The notes beneath the pieces are model-generated. The model searched no databases. It was not told the DNA's origin and worked only from the letters and a program-made list of their open reading frames with translations. Shown in pieces: positions 11,326 through 24,660 of a DNA stretch of 64,000 bases. The stretch's first letter is position 1. Every line of letters starts with the position of its first letter. This DNA is from Heterobilharzia americana (lineage: Eukaryota; Platyhelminthes; Trematoda; Strigeidida; Schistosomatidae), in contig OX104127.1 in assembly GCA_944470555.2 (NCBI GenBank), positions 29,961,661-30,025,660 of the forward strand, read 5' to 3'. The position numbers and the translations under genes were made by a program.

Positions 11326-12339
11326 TTTCGAAAAAGGTCTGTCAAGTTGGTTTCATTGTATAAAGTTTTAGTGCCGAAGTCATAGGTAATAAACACTGTT
11401 TATTACTGTTGCTGGTTTACTTCTGTGCCACGTTTTTTCCGAAAAAAATATAAGACGACCGAAGAAAACTTCGGTCTTGTGCTTGAACTGGTCAGCAGTG
11501 ATCACCTACAAATTCCTTCGAAAGTGAAACCAAGGTAGGTATTTGTAAACTTGGATTATTCCATGTTCTGTGACAGTTTTGATTTCGCCGTTCCATTATT
11601 GAAGACATACCAGTGTCGTAACATCCAGTCTTGAATAAATTATATTGGTCATGTGTGCTGATTGGCCAATAAATTAAGTGGTTCGATATCCTGACAAGTT
11701 AGATTTAATGCTTATGGGTACCATGAAAGTGGCTACTCTTGTGTGGTTAGTTAGCGTGCTTAGTTCATTTTTGGAATAGATTAGATACATCCCTAACATT
11801 TCATTAGTAACATTCCTGATTGTGACTCTGAGTAATTCCATAGTGAATTTCGACTTTGCAGGCACACAGTTTTAATGAATTTCAACAAATGCATAGACCA
11901 GGCTTACAGTTTGTAGTTTCAGAAAATCCATGATGTCAGCTCTCATCAAACGTACAATATATCCTATGAGTACTGCTATGGATAAGTCATTCTTCATATT
12001 CTTGTTTGGGAAAATTTAATCTTTATCTCTCAGGATAACATGATAGAACTTCATAGCTAACATACATAAAGTTACAGCTTTTTCAGTCTAGTCCTACAGG
12101 AGGTCGATTATGACCCAAATAGATCAGTGTTAGTGTCTCTAATTGCAGTACTGTGTGATGCAAGTTCGAATTCCGCAGAAGATATCAGCTCCCTCGAGCT
12201 TGGAAATATGCCTTACTAACGAGCGCCAACAATCGTGAAACCTCCAACCGGCCAACATCTACACATTTAGTTACATACTCAACCTAAGAATGGTCAAATA
12301 ATGGGTCAAATTTTTCCAATAACTGAGGGGTGAGTAAGT
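11326..12339. other. Unassigned DNA before a Penelope copy
   Basis: No gene recognised. The N-terminal part of the Penelope element that follows could have extended here, but I see no conserved residues. Confidence 0.45.
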
Positions 12340-14090
12340 TAAAGTTAATGAATCACTGTGGATCTAATAAGCCGAATGAAGCCATTTCTAAGTGAGTCTA
12401 AATGCTTTAATTTAATGCCGAGAACTAATAATCCCAGTAGGATTTATGGTACTATTAAAATTCATAAACCAGGTTATCCTATGAGAACTATAGTAGACTT
12501 TAGAAACACTCCTACCGATGACTTATCTAAATATTTGGCAATGGTACTAAACCCAATTAGAAACCGTTCTAAATCAAAACTTACCAACTCTTATGATTTG
12601 AAACACAAATTAGATGACATACACTTAGATTACGATAAAAATATGGTTAGTTTTGATGTAGTTAGTGTATATACCAGCATACCGATTAGTATGGCCCTGG
12701 AAGCAGTTAGAAACGAGCTCAATAATGACCACGAGCTTACACTACGAACTCAGGCACCAATAGATGATATCATGCTAGGAGTACAGCTGTGACTAACTTC
12801 CACAATATTTAGGTTTCAGAATAAAATATACAAACAAACAGAAGGAGTTGCCATGGGATCACCAATATCCCCTATTGTGGCTGACATATTTATAGATAGT
12901 TGGGAACGGATAGCTGTATAAAAATATAGTCCGGCTCCAAAAATATGGTTTCGCTATGTAGACGACACATTTACAGTGCTGAAATCGGAACACATACATG
13001 ATTTCTTCACACATAAATTTGGTAGTCGACGCAACCTGATTCACCTATGAATTAGAAAATAGCGAAGGAGAATTAGAGATGTTGGATTGCCGAATAAAAC
13101 GGAAACAAGATGGGAGTTTAGACACTAGTGTCTACAGAAAACCTTCACATTCAAACCATTACTTAGACTTCAAATCGTCTCACCCTGTGTCAAAGTTGGC
13201 TTAGTAAAATGTCTAAGTAACAGGGCCAAAAAACTTACCAGTAAAACCGAAGATCTAAAACAAGAAACCAGATACATTAAAGACGCCTTAGTCATCAACA
13301 ATTATCCTCCCAAATTAATTGATAAGCTCCTTGGGAACTGTAAGGAAAATATCAGTAACACAGTTATTAGTAGTAGTAATAACGGTGACAATAATAGTAA
13401 TAATGGTGTTGATAGTGATGTTAATAATAGTATCGGCAATACTGTGAATAGAGAATTCAAGACCTCCACAGTATTACCATACACAAAGAAGGCACCTCAG
13501 AAACACCACGTAGAATTCTCAGTAAGGCTGGCTAAGATTACAGTAGCATTTAAACCTACAAACTCACTTCGAAATAAGGTTTCTAGGTTAAAAAATCCTA
13601 TTGACCCAATTGAGCAGATTGAGAGGTCAAATACACAGGTCAAAGTAGTCGACCAGGGTCATTTATGCTATCGGAAGACAAAAACCTAGCAAGGTCAAAA
13701 TTGGTAGCTCCTAGTAAGGTAAGGAATTTAGAAGAAAGCTCAGCCATAGCTATGCATACAATTACACACAACCACACAATAGGATGGGGCAGGGTGAAAA
13801 TTTTTAAAACTAACATAACAGGGCGGAGGGAGAGATTGATAACTGAATCTTTGTTTATCGAATCAACACCTAACACATGCAACAAGAATGACTCAGCACA
13901 TGTTCCGGATATATGGAAAATCTTACTGTCCATCTCACAAAGAGACGAGAAAATTAGGACTATATAACGGATATCTCAAAGTTGTTTAGTTATCTTGATA
14001 TGACTAGGGACAATAAATTATGTCCGAAACGTAATCCAGTAACAATACTGTTACACTGTGATAAATCTAATAAATCAATAAAAATGGAAC
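12340..14090 (+). pseudogene. Penelope-like retroelement, 5'-truncated
   Basis: This is the best-preserved Penelope-like element (PLE) in the window. One open stretch (12358-12792) has YGTIKIHKPG, typical of PLE reverse transcriptases, and the motif-A block VSFDVVSVYTSIP. After a single TGA (12790-12792) the same frame continues with EGVAMGSPISPIVADIFID (motif B, near 12846) and WFRYVDDTF (motif C catalytic box, near 12948). A frame shift near 13030 leads to the thumb-like region with VYRKPSHSNHYLDF. A serine/asparagine-rich spacer follows at 13360-13440. The C-terminal half of a GIY-YIG nuclease is in another frame at 13665-13960, but the GIY-YIG core itself appears deleted between about 13620 and 13680. 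Confidence 0.8.
13355..13440 (+). repeat. Asn/Ser-rich low-complexity tract in Penelope ORF
   Basis: A run of AAT/AGT-type triplets encodes a serine, asparagine and aspartate-rich linker between the RT and nuclease regions of the Penelope copy. Triplet expansion is the simplest explanation. Confidence 0.6.
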
Positions 14091-15529
14091 TTACTACACT
14101 GAATCAAATGGTCAAATTTTTTAGGCCAGCAGATTAAAGCTGAAGTTAAAACAGATAGACATTACACGATTTTGAAGAGTGACTATATCAGTAACCATTT
14201 AGTTGCAAGTGGTAAAGGCATCCATACTTAGAAGATGCAATATAACCACCGTTTCTTTGATATCAATAGGAAAAGATACCATTTCAGGCAATTCCATCTT
14301 TAGAGGAGCTTTATGAACACATGATATCAGTCTAAGTAGCCTATTGAAATCTTAATAATGAACCGGAGGCTCTATCTGAGTTAGAATGCAACGCAAAACT
14401 AGGATATTTAAAGTGCTGACTGATATTTGTTTCAGATGAGGTGGCATTCATGAATTTCGGAATCTTTATGACCTACTTCTGACTACGTATTAATGCTGTG
14501 GTTGACTTATCGGGCCTGATAAACAACAATAATACAGCTATTTCTACCCCACCTGATACAGAAGCAAGACTAAAAGCAAACTGAAATGATGCTACCGGTT
14601 ACTACTAATTATAATGGAACAAAACCATTAATCACTATTTGATATTTAGGAATTAAGTCTCTAGTGAATACACTGCGGTAGTTTTAATGTTTTTCTCGTT
14701 GTTGAACATGATCATTTTACTAAGCCTCCATTGTCCAGTGTGTTGGTGGCGAAAAAAATTCGCACAAATACCCAGTATTGAAGAATTTATATGAACTTCG
14801 AAAGTGACTTCCCAGATTCTTTTGCTTTACCATTCACTGTCTTCTAGTTATTTTTTAACCAATGAGAAAGGGTAAGTTGAAGATCAGGATACATATAATC
14901 AGATTACTCTAAACGCTGGGAACTACAAAAGTGACTAGGTTTGGCTACAGTTGTCAAGTTTTCCCATAGTAGAATCCTTATGGATGATTATCATCAATAC
15001 ATAGCTAGACTAAAGTCAGTCTTCGGAATGCAAAATGATAGCGAAGCTTCAAACGCTGAAGAAGACAAGTGGAAAGTACATTGTGAAGCGTAACTGAATC
15101 ACAACTAGAGCATGTTAAAAATAAAGCTTTCACTAAAGTATTGTAAAGCTGTCGCAGAATCATTATAATCTTGCTAACTTACACTAATCTCTATAAGTCG
15201 GCAAGTGTTTTTCCAGTATGACTTCCACAGTCATGTAGCATCATAAGATTTGATAAGAATTGCTAGCATAACTTCCCTATCTTCACTTAATCTAAGTCAA
15301 ACATTTAGGACCTGGTAGTTAAGAAAAGGTTTAAACAGTCTTTCTTAAAAATCTTTGACTTTGAGCGAAATTTCGTATAGATCAATGAGGTATCCTTCAT
15401 AGTGCCATAAGAAACTATAGTTTGCTAGAAGCATTCTTTCGGAGAATACGACTATTCCTGAAACAATTTTTGTATAGCAGGTAGTATTATCTTACAGATA
15501 CATAGACAGAAGGACCAAAACCAACGTAG
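14091..15529. other. Unassigned DNA
   Basis: I could not support any gene or repeat in this stretch. Reading frames are broken and composition is ordinary. Confidence 0.45.
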
Positions 15530-17290
15530 AACCTACCAGACAAGTGTACTGGTTCAAGTTGTTATAGTAGTATAAAAAAAATAAGTGGATAAGAAAGACT
15601 GACATAAAAATAGATAAAGGTGTATGACGGAAGAGATAATTAGGAAATTAAGGCAAGTTAAAACATTCAGACTTGAGGAGAAACCAATAGCAAATGCATG
15701 TGCACCACTGTGACCAGTTTACACCATATCACCAAGGCACCTCAGTCACTGATTCCAGATGTCTCAGGGATCCCCAACTAGGTACTTTACACATCCCTAC
15801 ATGACTCACACCAATAGGCAAACACTTCACTCACTAGCTCAACTTCCTGGTCTGACCATCCTGAAGCCTCTTACAACCGAATCCTACTTCCCCTAGCATT
15901 TCGTGTCAAGGTTGGCGGTGACTCGGCACACGCAGCACGTATCCAAGCCATCTCAGTCGTTGAAGGCTCACAACCTCATCGACTGACTTCTCTTCCTCGC
16001 CTAGTATGTTTCACCTGACCCCAACATTGTCCACATGGTGATTCCACGAAACATGAGCAACAGTTCAAAAACATCGGTGATCAAAACTCTGTAACCGATT
16101 CATGTATTCTACTTTCAACGACCACGTCTCACGGTCATACAACCAGACAGAAGGAACTGCAGTGGTGCAGTATACTCGTCGTTTGATAGATAGTCGGATA
16201 TCTCGCGATTTGGGGTCACAGTTGACGCAGGTTGGTGAATGCTGGATGGGCCTTCTGTATTCTAGCTGAGATTTTGTCAGTAACCGGCTTGTTTTAGGTG
16301 ATGCAACTCCCCAAGTAAGTGAGGTGTTCGGGGTATTCGACCATAGTATTCCCTATCCTTAAACTGGGAGTAGTTGCAGCAGACCAGTTCTGGAGTATCA
16401 TCTTACATTTCACAGGCGTGGGATGCATGCCAATCACACTCAGATTTCCGCTTAAGGCTTTCAGATGACTCTAAATTCTGTCAGCATCTTCACCAAGCAA
16501 AATAATTTTGTCTGTATATTCCGAATAAACTATGTGCCCCCTGGGAGTAAGCCAGTTCCTGAAAAGTCGGACGTGCCTAAGGTTATTTCCATTGACTGAA
16601 TTAAATAAGGACCGTGACATTGAGAATCCTTGGCGGACACCACTAGTTCTTATCAGTTCACATGGAAAGTCTCTATAAGCCCTGGTAAGACTGCATGAGT
16701 TCGAGTACATAGCTTTGATTAGCGTTATATAGTTGCTTGGTGCTCTCTTCACCGTCGGACACTTCCATTAAATCTAGCGGCTGACATAGTCAGACACCTC
16801 CTTCAGGCCAAGAAAGATGACAGGTGTCAGCTTCCATTATGTATGCCTGTGTTCCAGAACCTGTCGAAGGGTTAAAGTGTGGCCGATGCACTCTCGTGCA
16901 GGTCCGAAACCCTGGTTTTCCCTAGGTTGTTATTCTCGCGCTCCAGTAAGGTATCCGATTGCTATGAAACTTAGGATCAGGGACACAATATAATTTAAAC
17001 TAATTCCGAAATAGTTGTCACAAGAAGATTTCTATCCTTTCTTATAGACTGGAATGGTCAATGAAGTAGACCAGTCTCAGTGCTCAGTAACTGCCTACCT
17101 CCATCCCTAAAAGCGTCCGGTGACAAACTATGAGGTTCTGCTACTTTGCATCGTTTCAGGTTCTAAACAGCTCTTTCAGCTTCGACAAAATTTGGAGGAC
17201 AGAAGTCTTTGTCTCATTTAGGTTGAGGCTGGAAGCTGGATAACCGAAGCGTTCATGTGGGTAGCTGAACTGAACTTCATAGTGTAATAT
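15530..17290 (-). pseudogene. RTE/SR2-like LINE, copy 1 (minus strand)
   Basis: Read from 17290 downward, frames join into a non-LTR reverse transcriptase. A block like YKKG and CDNYFGISL lies near 17030, then LTLRQVLEHRHT near 16870. The segment 16752-16471 encodes ITLIKAMYSNSC, SGVRQG and the catalytic-box remnant YTDKIILLGEDAD; the family norm there is a YADD box, so the catalytic residues have changed. The C-terminal region (about 16430-15700) is full of stops, and the 3' tail reaches about 15530. RTE elements encode an APE-type endonuclease plus RT; the endonuclease is absent here. The 15697-16433 part is nearly identical to copy 2. Confidence 0.75.
15697..16433 (-). repeat. 737-bp tract shared with 23122-23858
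   Basis: Base-by-base reading gives the same length and three substitutions against 23122-23858 (near 15704, 15940 and 16095). Sequence outside both edges is still homologous LINE sequence but only about 60-70% alike. Confidence 0.9.
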
Positions 17291-19200
17291 TGATGACATT
17301 AAATAGAGACTGAACATTTGTATCAACAACACTATTCTTCTATGCTTAATATCTATTGATCACCATTAGATGGCGAAAAAGTAAAGATAATTTGGAAAAA
17401 AACCAAAATTAGGTCACGTTGTTAATGTCTTTTGATTCAGGGTGAATTAATTTCTGAACAAACTTCAGTTCCAGTCAACGGTTGTTTCATTGTCTAATCG
17501 GTTATCATCGTTCTCTTGTATGAACTTGTAGTGATTATATCCTGCTTGAAATATTTACGTCATATTCAAAAAAAGCGAAAATGAAAATTCAATTCAAGTA
17601 TACATGAATGAGTGGATGAATAGAAGCTCCAATCCAGACAGACTAATTGGTCGGCCTTTTAATATTATTAGACTGCAAACAACAGTTTCTTGAGTAGCTG
17701 AGTTTACTTTTCTAGAAATGTACAAAGGTGAGAATTGCCATTTCATTAAAGAGTATTTAATACATATGTTTTTACTAACTTGGAAAATCTGTTACTCATA
17801 GTAAAAGTTTACTATGAACTAAATAATTGATGAAAACAATGATGATGATGATGATGACGACAGCAGCAACAACCATATATATTCAGGTCCTATCATGCTC
17901 ATAAATGATATAACATTGTGATACAATTAGTCATATGAATTCATTTGAAACTCTTTAATCTTATCAAATAATGATTAATTAGTAGACTTTAAACGGGTGG
18001 TAAACAGTATTTTTACTAGACTGTCTAAACTCAGTAAAATGCATGTATCAGAATTATAATCATATTGGACAGAGTTCTATTTACGTGGCTTATCAGTACA
18101 CCATCGATTATTGAACAATGTGTCATTGACGTGGGCCTGATCCAACCAGCAATGTTAGGTTGGTTAGCAAAATAGTCTGTAATATAAGTGAGATTAGCTG
18201 GATGACAATGTGACATCAGTGACTCATGAGAAATGAGAAATGTTGGAATGCGCAGGTCCCTTGGTTGATGTCTTTCAGGAGTAATTAATCACTAGTTAAA
18301 CAGAAAGTGATTTGACTAAAAAACCTATCACAGACGTATTGATGTATTCATTACCTATTTTACTCTAAAATATGAATTTCTTTATGATTTTTACTTATTT
18401 GTTGTCAGTTCATTCAACTCCATTTTTTATGTCACCGTCACACCAACTGCATGGATTTTCTGTTTCCTCACTGTTTTGAAGTGTACCATCTTGGGGAAGG
18501 TTGATACCAATCTGTCTACTTATTAGTGTAGGTTGCTTATTGCGGAAGTTGCCTTGAAAAAGGTAAAATCTTTATGAAATTTATTCATTATTGGTGTTAA
18601 TAACGACCTTATCATCTTGGATGTTATTTATATTCTTTTGATGAAGTGACTGGTATTTTTATTGGTATATAATTACGCCGTTTTTGGAAGACAGGAGGAC
18701 TTCCCGATAGCCATAATGCATTTGTGTTGCATTATGAGTATCGTCAGGATTGCTTCACACACAATATTTTGATGGTTCATGGTAATCAGTTGTCGTCCAG
18801 CATACCGCAGTACGTTATGTTTCCTTGGATTGATGAAAATACTAGAAGATGACTCCTTGGCTTATGACTATGATGACAACTGTTATCAATCTAAAACAAA
18901 TACGTATATAAATTGTAATTGTATCAAAACAAATTAGGATGACGATTGCCTGGTGATTGCTTCAAAAAGACACTAAACTGTCGAAAAAGGTTTGGGCAAC
19001 TAATAAGTGTAATCAGCCCCTACATATCAGATGGCTCATAGTCCAGTGAGGCTTACATTTGTTATAACAGATGAAAATGGAGCCTTATTTTTATTGGCAG
19101 AGATTCAGTAGAGAACTAGTAGCCTTGATACTACTTGCTAACGACAACCAACTTTAAGGTCACCTCAACGACTGCTGAAATTATCTATCAGGCATCTATA
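17291..19200. other. AT-rich DNA, nothing recognised
   Basis: A short GAT-triplet run lies near 17842-17857 and an 8-bp hairpin at 18713-18735. No gene or repeat family was recognised. Confidence 0.45.
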
Positions 19201-19259
19201 TTTTGACTAGAACAGTTTTTCACAATATCTAGAAATCTAACTGGCTGTTCGGCAGCTGT

Positions 19260-20260
19260 TAGGGTGGTTTTTAAAGTCACTTTCATGGACTATTAGTTGT
19301 TTAAAGGTCAAACAATAACTGTTTACAAAAGGTTCATGGATAACACCTCTATTGTTTGAGATGACAATCTGGACCTGATACACCTCTTTCAAAGTTTCAA
19401 CAATAGTCACTCTTCAGTAAAATTTGTAATAAAAGCTGGATCAAGTTCGACGTTTCATTTCCTCAGTGCCAAACTCTAAAGGAGGCCTAATGATCCCATC
19501 TAAAGATCTAACTACAGAAAGCCCACTTGGAACGGGCAGCTGATCAACTTCCAAAGCTGGGTGTTTTCAATTGGGGGAGAGGAATCTCATGCTCTTACTC
19601 TCATCTAGAACCAAAAAATATATGCAGTGGTAATACACTTCTTCAAAAATTAGAAATCCTTTGAGAATTATCGTTAGAGAATGGCTAATTATTCAAATTT
19701 ATAGAAGAGAAATATGAAAGAAAAGACTATGGAATAAAATCGGTCAGCTCCGAAAAAAAATACTTCTAGTGAACCTAGGACTCAATGGTGATATTGCCGC
19801 ATACACCCTTCGTCAACACTTATCAGATTCCCTAAGTAATAAATACATTCTGTACTGCGAACCTCCTTGTTATGTTCTCATGCCAACAGCTGATTCGTCA
19901 GTGTGTGAAAGACAAGTTATTTCTATGGACCTTTTCAGTGTGGATTTACAAGTTCAGTTGTTCCTGTGGAGTTGAGTCCGTCAACCGTGTTACGCACTCG
20001 GTGAAAAAATGTACTCGCGAACACTAACCGGATTGGTTGCTGTAGGGTAAGCGAAAATGTGTCTCTGGATCCGTAGTTGAACATTTCGTAGACTCTGGAC
20101 ATGTGGTTGCTGTGAAAACCTCATTCAAAGTTCTTTATAAAGTTCGACTAAACCGCTCAAAAAGGATAAGGAGTAGAAACTTAGGTGCAACTGAAGACTT
20201 GGCAATTCACAGCTTCAAAACTCAATTGTGTATTTAAAAGAAATATGTACGAACACTCTC
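19260..20260 (+). pseudogene. Penelope-like element, copy with GIY-YIG tail
   Basis: A catalytic-region remnant reading KRFMDNTSIV lies near 19328, followed by a VKFVIKAGSSSTFHFLSAKL block near 19418 and RKPTWNGQLINFQSW near 19518. An open stretch (19769-19975) contains DIAAYTLRQHLSDSLSNKY. The nuclease region follows with YKFSCSCGVE near 19945, then SVVEHFVDSGHVVAVKTSFK near 20070 in another frame. Stops and shifts are frequent. Its sequence differs clearly from the PLE at 12340, so it belongs to a different PLE lineage. Confidence 0.65.
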
Positions 20261-22359
20261 TTTACTATGACGTTAATCAGGTGCCCTACACCTCTGGTTA
20301 TACTTTCTTTGGTATTTTATTTGTTTAATTACATGTCTGTTTATTTACTTATACCAGATACCAAATCTTACAGTTCCTTGCTTTTTATGAAGACTACTGA
20401 GATAATGTGTTGTGTTACGTAATATCATTCATCTCCTACATCGAATAAGTTTGATATTTGACTGGAAGCTTGTCTAGAACGTTCTGTCATTCTACTTGTA
20501 TATTTATGAATGTACAGCTGTGAAGATGAGTCATCGGAAAGGTAATTATCTTCGCTGTAACCTCTTTTTATTTTTCAATAACTAGTTACCATGGTCATAT
20601 TTTGTATTTAATTCACTGTTCTAAATCACCATTATCTGTTGTTTATTTTATGTAGTACATAGAGATACAGTATTATTTACTGAATACATGTCATCTATAT
20701 TTCTCTAAAATACTTTTAGGGTGAGTTGGAATATTTTCAATGCCGTTTGTTCCCAACTGTCTATAAATATATCTACCATGACCAGGCATATTGAAGATTC
20801 CATGTCCACTCCTTGTATTTGTTCACATGTTTTGTCTTGAAATTTGAAAACCATGGAAGTTAGACACTAACGTATTCCTTGCATAATTTCTTCAATAGAA
20901 ACTCTGATTCTTTTACCGAGTTCATGATAAGTGGTAAGTTTGTTTCTAACCTACATGGTGTGCCATACTGATTGGTATATTTGTGTAGAAGTTCATTACT
21001 GTATGCTATATCGAAATGAAATTCAATATAGAGTTATACTCTACCATAGTTCTTAAGTTTTTCCCCTACACTTGTTGTACGTTGTTCTAAATTTTTACTA
21101 CTTTTGATTTAGAGTTATGCTGGAATTATATACAGTAAGTGGACTTGTAACTTGATATTTGGATTTCATTGACTTTGTTTGATAACCACCGTACTAGCGT
21201 ATAGTTAACGTAGACATGAAAACAGTACAATTATCCATACATGGTAGTTATCCTAATACCAACATTTCTGATACCTTGCCTATTTCACTCCCATTACTAT
21301 TATCTACACTTTTACAGACAACTCAGTGCAAAACTAAAAATACAATTTGGAAAGGTATTACATCTGAGCACCGAATGGCAACAACCTTCACATTTTCATT
21401 GAAGTGAGAAAGGCAAGATTTTTAGAGTAAAACGAGCTCATATTCGTTTAGCTACTTCATCTAATCTGTAAGCAACCTAAAATAAAGATCGAATTGCTGT
21501 AGACTAAAAATTGTGATAAAAAAACAACAACCATATTCGGTGGGGAAGTTTGGATGAAATAGGTGAAATTAAATAAGGAATGTTAGCAATACAAAAGATA
21601 GTAGAGCTTTACAATGAGTTTATAATGACAACAAATTTTCAGCATTAACAGAGGAAGGAGTATTCGAATGCATTAGGGCACCAATTTTCTTGAAGTTGTA
21701 CATATACCTCACTGATGAATACTAATGAGCACTAAGCCTAGGTGAAACAAGATCTTCTGTTCATAGCCTCCAACTATCTAACTTCAGATAAGAAAAGCAG
21801 TCAGGAAACTATGGGAAGGAAGGATCATACAAATGTCTGGAAACGACAGTTATATTGAGAACTATTTATAGTAATGCATATAAAGAAACGTTAAACCCCT
21901 GGGAGCTCAAATAAATAAAATGGTGGTAATAAGAATAAAAGTCCTCCTTCAGCGTTCATCTTGTATAGTAAGTACTCTAGGTTAACCTATGGGCTCAGGC
22001 ATAACCTTCAGACTAAATTCCCTGAGATATAAGCTTACATTGGCGATAATTTAATCCTTTATTTGTTCTAACGGGAAAGGAACACAAATGCTCTATGTTT
22101 AACAAAGATTTAGAATCAGTCTGAAGTATCGGTTGTCTATTAACATTTTGTAGTCACTGTTACCTTTTTATGAGGATTAGATGAATATCAACATGATTCA
22201 TTAAACATAATGAAATACCTTCGACATAAATATTGGTTATTTTTGCCAAAGTTATTACAAAATTTGGTGGGAAATAAATACTGAAAGATGAACTATATGA
22301 AATAATACTGTAATATAATGAAAAAGTATAGGGATATAGAAACTCTGAAGATAAAAGGA
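20261..22359. other. AT-rich DNA, nothing recognised
   Basis: No convincing coding or repeat content. The 63-codon frame at 21216-21407 has no recognisable similarity. Confidence 0.45.
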
Positions 22360-22725
22360 TGACAGCAAGGGCCGAAGATGGTTCAAACTGGAAAAGAACT
22401 AGGTGGTGGCCACACTAAAACATGACCTCAGTTCATGTAGTCGCTAACTGTTGGGGAATATAGCCTTCGTAGTTGTGGTCCTCATGGCAGTGGAAATCAT
22501 TGGTTCAAGGTTCTAGGTGATATGGCTTAGAATCGATCTCAGTAGCGCAAATGTATCCACACATTATGTTCTTCTTAATCGTCACATTTAACTTCAGTAT
22601 TTTGCAATTCTTTCTTGCTTTCTTTTGACGAATTCCTACCAAGTTTACCTGATTTCTTCTTATTTTTTCTTCATCTTGATGCATTCTCGCCTGATGTGGT
22701 AGTATGAGGTGCGGCGGCTTGGACC
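22360..22725 (+). pseudogene. RTE-like LINE 3' fragment, plus strand
   Basis: It aligns by eye with 46350-46560: the 'gaggccagactaaaacatgg'-type block, then 'ttggagactctaggtgatat', then 'cagtagcgcagatgta'. This is the C-terminal and 3' end of an RTE-like element. It lies in opposite orientation to copies 1 and 2. Confidence 0.6.
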
Positions 22726-22889
22726 GGTATGCAATAAAGACAGTTTTCAGGTTGTGATTGATTTACTGGCTGATGAAGTGTGGAAACAGTTATGTACAAT
22801 ATGTTTATGAGGCTTTCATTACATATTCTTTGAATACAGTAGCAGACGAAAAAGCACTGGTAGACCAATAACGATGTCAACATAGACAG

Positions 22890-22935
22890 ACACAGATAGG
22901 TGGACAGACAGACAGGTAGACAGACGAATAGACAA
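22890..22935 (+). repeat. Imperfect CAGA microsatellite
   Basis: Repeats of agacagac with interruptions over about 45 bp. Confidence 0.55.
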
Positions 22936-24060
22936 AATAAACTTTGAACCTCGCATGCAAGTAGATCGTTTCATGCTACCACGCTTCATTGTAGTATACA
23001 AAAAACAGGCGGTTAGAAAAGATTGAAATCAAAAAAGACAAAGATGTGTAAAAGAATAAATAGTTTGAAGATGAAGGTTAATGCTAATATTCAAGCTTTA
23101 GAAGAGGTCAAGGAGTGAATACATGTGCGCCACTGTGACCAGTTTACACCATATCACCAAGGCACCTCAGTCACTGATTCCAGATGTCTCAGGGATCCCC
23201 AACTAGGTACTTTACACATCCCTACATGACTCACACCAATAGGCAAACACTTCACTCACTAGCTCAACTTCCTGGTCTGACCATCCTGAAGCCTCTTACA
23301 ACCGAATCCTACTTCCCCTAGCATTTCGTGTCAAGGTTGGCGGTGACTCGGCACACGCAGCACGCATCCAAGCCATCTCAGTCGTTGAAGGCTCACAACC
23401 TCATCGACTGACTTCTCTTCCTCGCCTAGTATGTTTCACCTGACCCCAACATTGTCCACATGGTGATTCCACGAAACATGAGCAACAGTTCAAAAACATC
23501 GGTGATCAAAACTCTGTAACTGATTCATGTATTCTACTTTCAACGACCACGTCTCACGGTCATACAACCAGACAGAAGGAACTGCAGTGGTGCAGTATAC
23601 TCGTCGTTTGATAGATAGTCGGATATCTCGCGATTTGGGGTCACAGTTGACGCAGGTTGGTGAATGCTGGATGGGCCTTCTGTATTCTAGCTGAGATTTT
23701 GTCAGTAACCGGCTTGTTTTAGGTGATGCAACTCCCCAAGTAAGTGAGGTGTTCGGGGTATTCGACCATAGTATTCCCTATCCTTAAACTGGGAGTAGTT
23801 GCAGCAGACCAGTTCTGGAGTATCATCTTACATTTCACAGGCGTGGGATGCATGCCAAAAGTATTCAGATTTCTTTAAACGGTGTTCAGAAAACCCTGTA
23901 TTTTATTAACGTCAATGCCGATAGGCTTGATGATCATGCATATCTGACACAGTTCTAAAATTTAATCATGCACTGCTTCAGTACTGTCAGAATAATTTTG
24001 TGAATGATGAAATGATATTGGAATTGAGAATTTAAATGTAGAACTTAGGCAATGTGGTAG
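22930..24060 (-). pseudogene. RTE/SR2-like LINE, copy 2 (minus strand)
   Basis: Its centre (23122-23858) is almost identical to copy 1. On the higher-coordinate side the sequence still reads as an RTE reverse transcriptase remnant (FLNTV, then NTFGMHPTPVKC across 23895-23830) but has diverged from copy 1. On the lower side the 3' tail (about 23110-22930) resembles the tail at 61265-61420 more than that of copy 1. All frames are broken. Confidence 0.7.
23122..23858 (-). repeat. 737-bp tract shared with 15697-16433
   Basis: Partner of the copy-1 tract, in the same orientation about 7.4 kb away, with three substitutions and no indels. Confidence 0.9.
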
Positions 24061-24339
24061 GTTTATGTTTGTCTACCTTTTATTTCAGTATTGCGATGGC
24101 AGACCACAGTTTACTGTTCAAAATTCAGACAGACAGGCAGATAGATACTATCACCATGAGACCTGGTATTACTGCGTAGTTGTCCAGACTGCTGCACCTA
24201 ATATCAGAACATGGAGCAACAATGCACAAAGTTGGAAGATAAATAAATGGAGAGAGGAGCAGTCAAAAGTGGTAGAAGCTTGTCAAAAGAGAGTAGGGAG
24301 GAATGAGATAAGAGTGATATTCAGTGTGGCTATTGGGAT

Positions 24340-24660
24340 GAAGATAACGTGGGGATACAATGTCACCTTTTAAGGCATATCACCTGGAGTCTCCACTCAC
24401 TGATTTCAGTTGTCACGTGAACTCTGACCGGGAGGTGTTCGTTTCGTTACACAACTTGCATCAACAGTCAGCGACTGCATGAACTGATGCCATGTTTCAT
24501 TCTGGCCTCCTGTTATCCTTTAGCAACATGTACTTAATTCAGCTGACATTGCTCAGAGAGGCAGATGGTGGCTAGGCATGCATAACAGATGTCTTATACA
24601 CTTAAGTCGTTGAAGATTAACAAAATAATCAACTAAATTTTCTCTTCTACTGACAACTAT
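24340..24660 (-). pseudogene. Diverged RTE-like 3' end, minus strand
   Basis: The order of blocks follows the 3' end of copies 1 and 2: catatcacc near 24376, ctcactgattt near 24396, then a cacgtgaactctgacc stretch and a gttgaag block near 24610. It differs from them at roughly a third of positions. This is an older copy adjacent to copy 2. Confidence 0.45.

Noticed and set aside
15697..16433. Tract as an independent LINE insertion equal to the one at 23122
   Set aside because: Flanking sequence on both sides is still homologous LINE at lower identity, so the tract is not bounded by insertion ends.
17842..17860. GAT repeat as part of a coding acidic tract
   Set aside because: No open frame of any length surrounds it.
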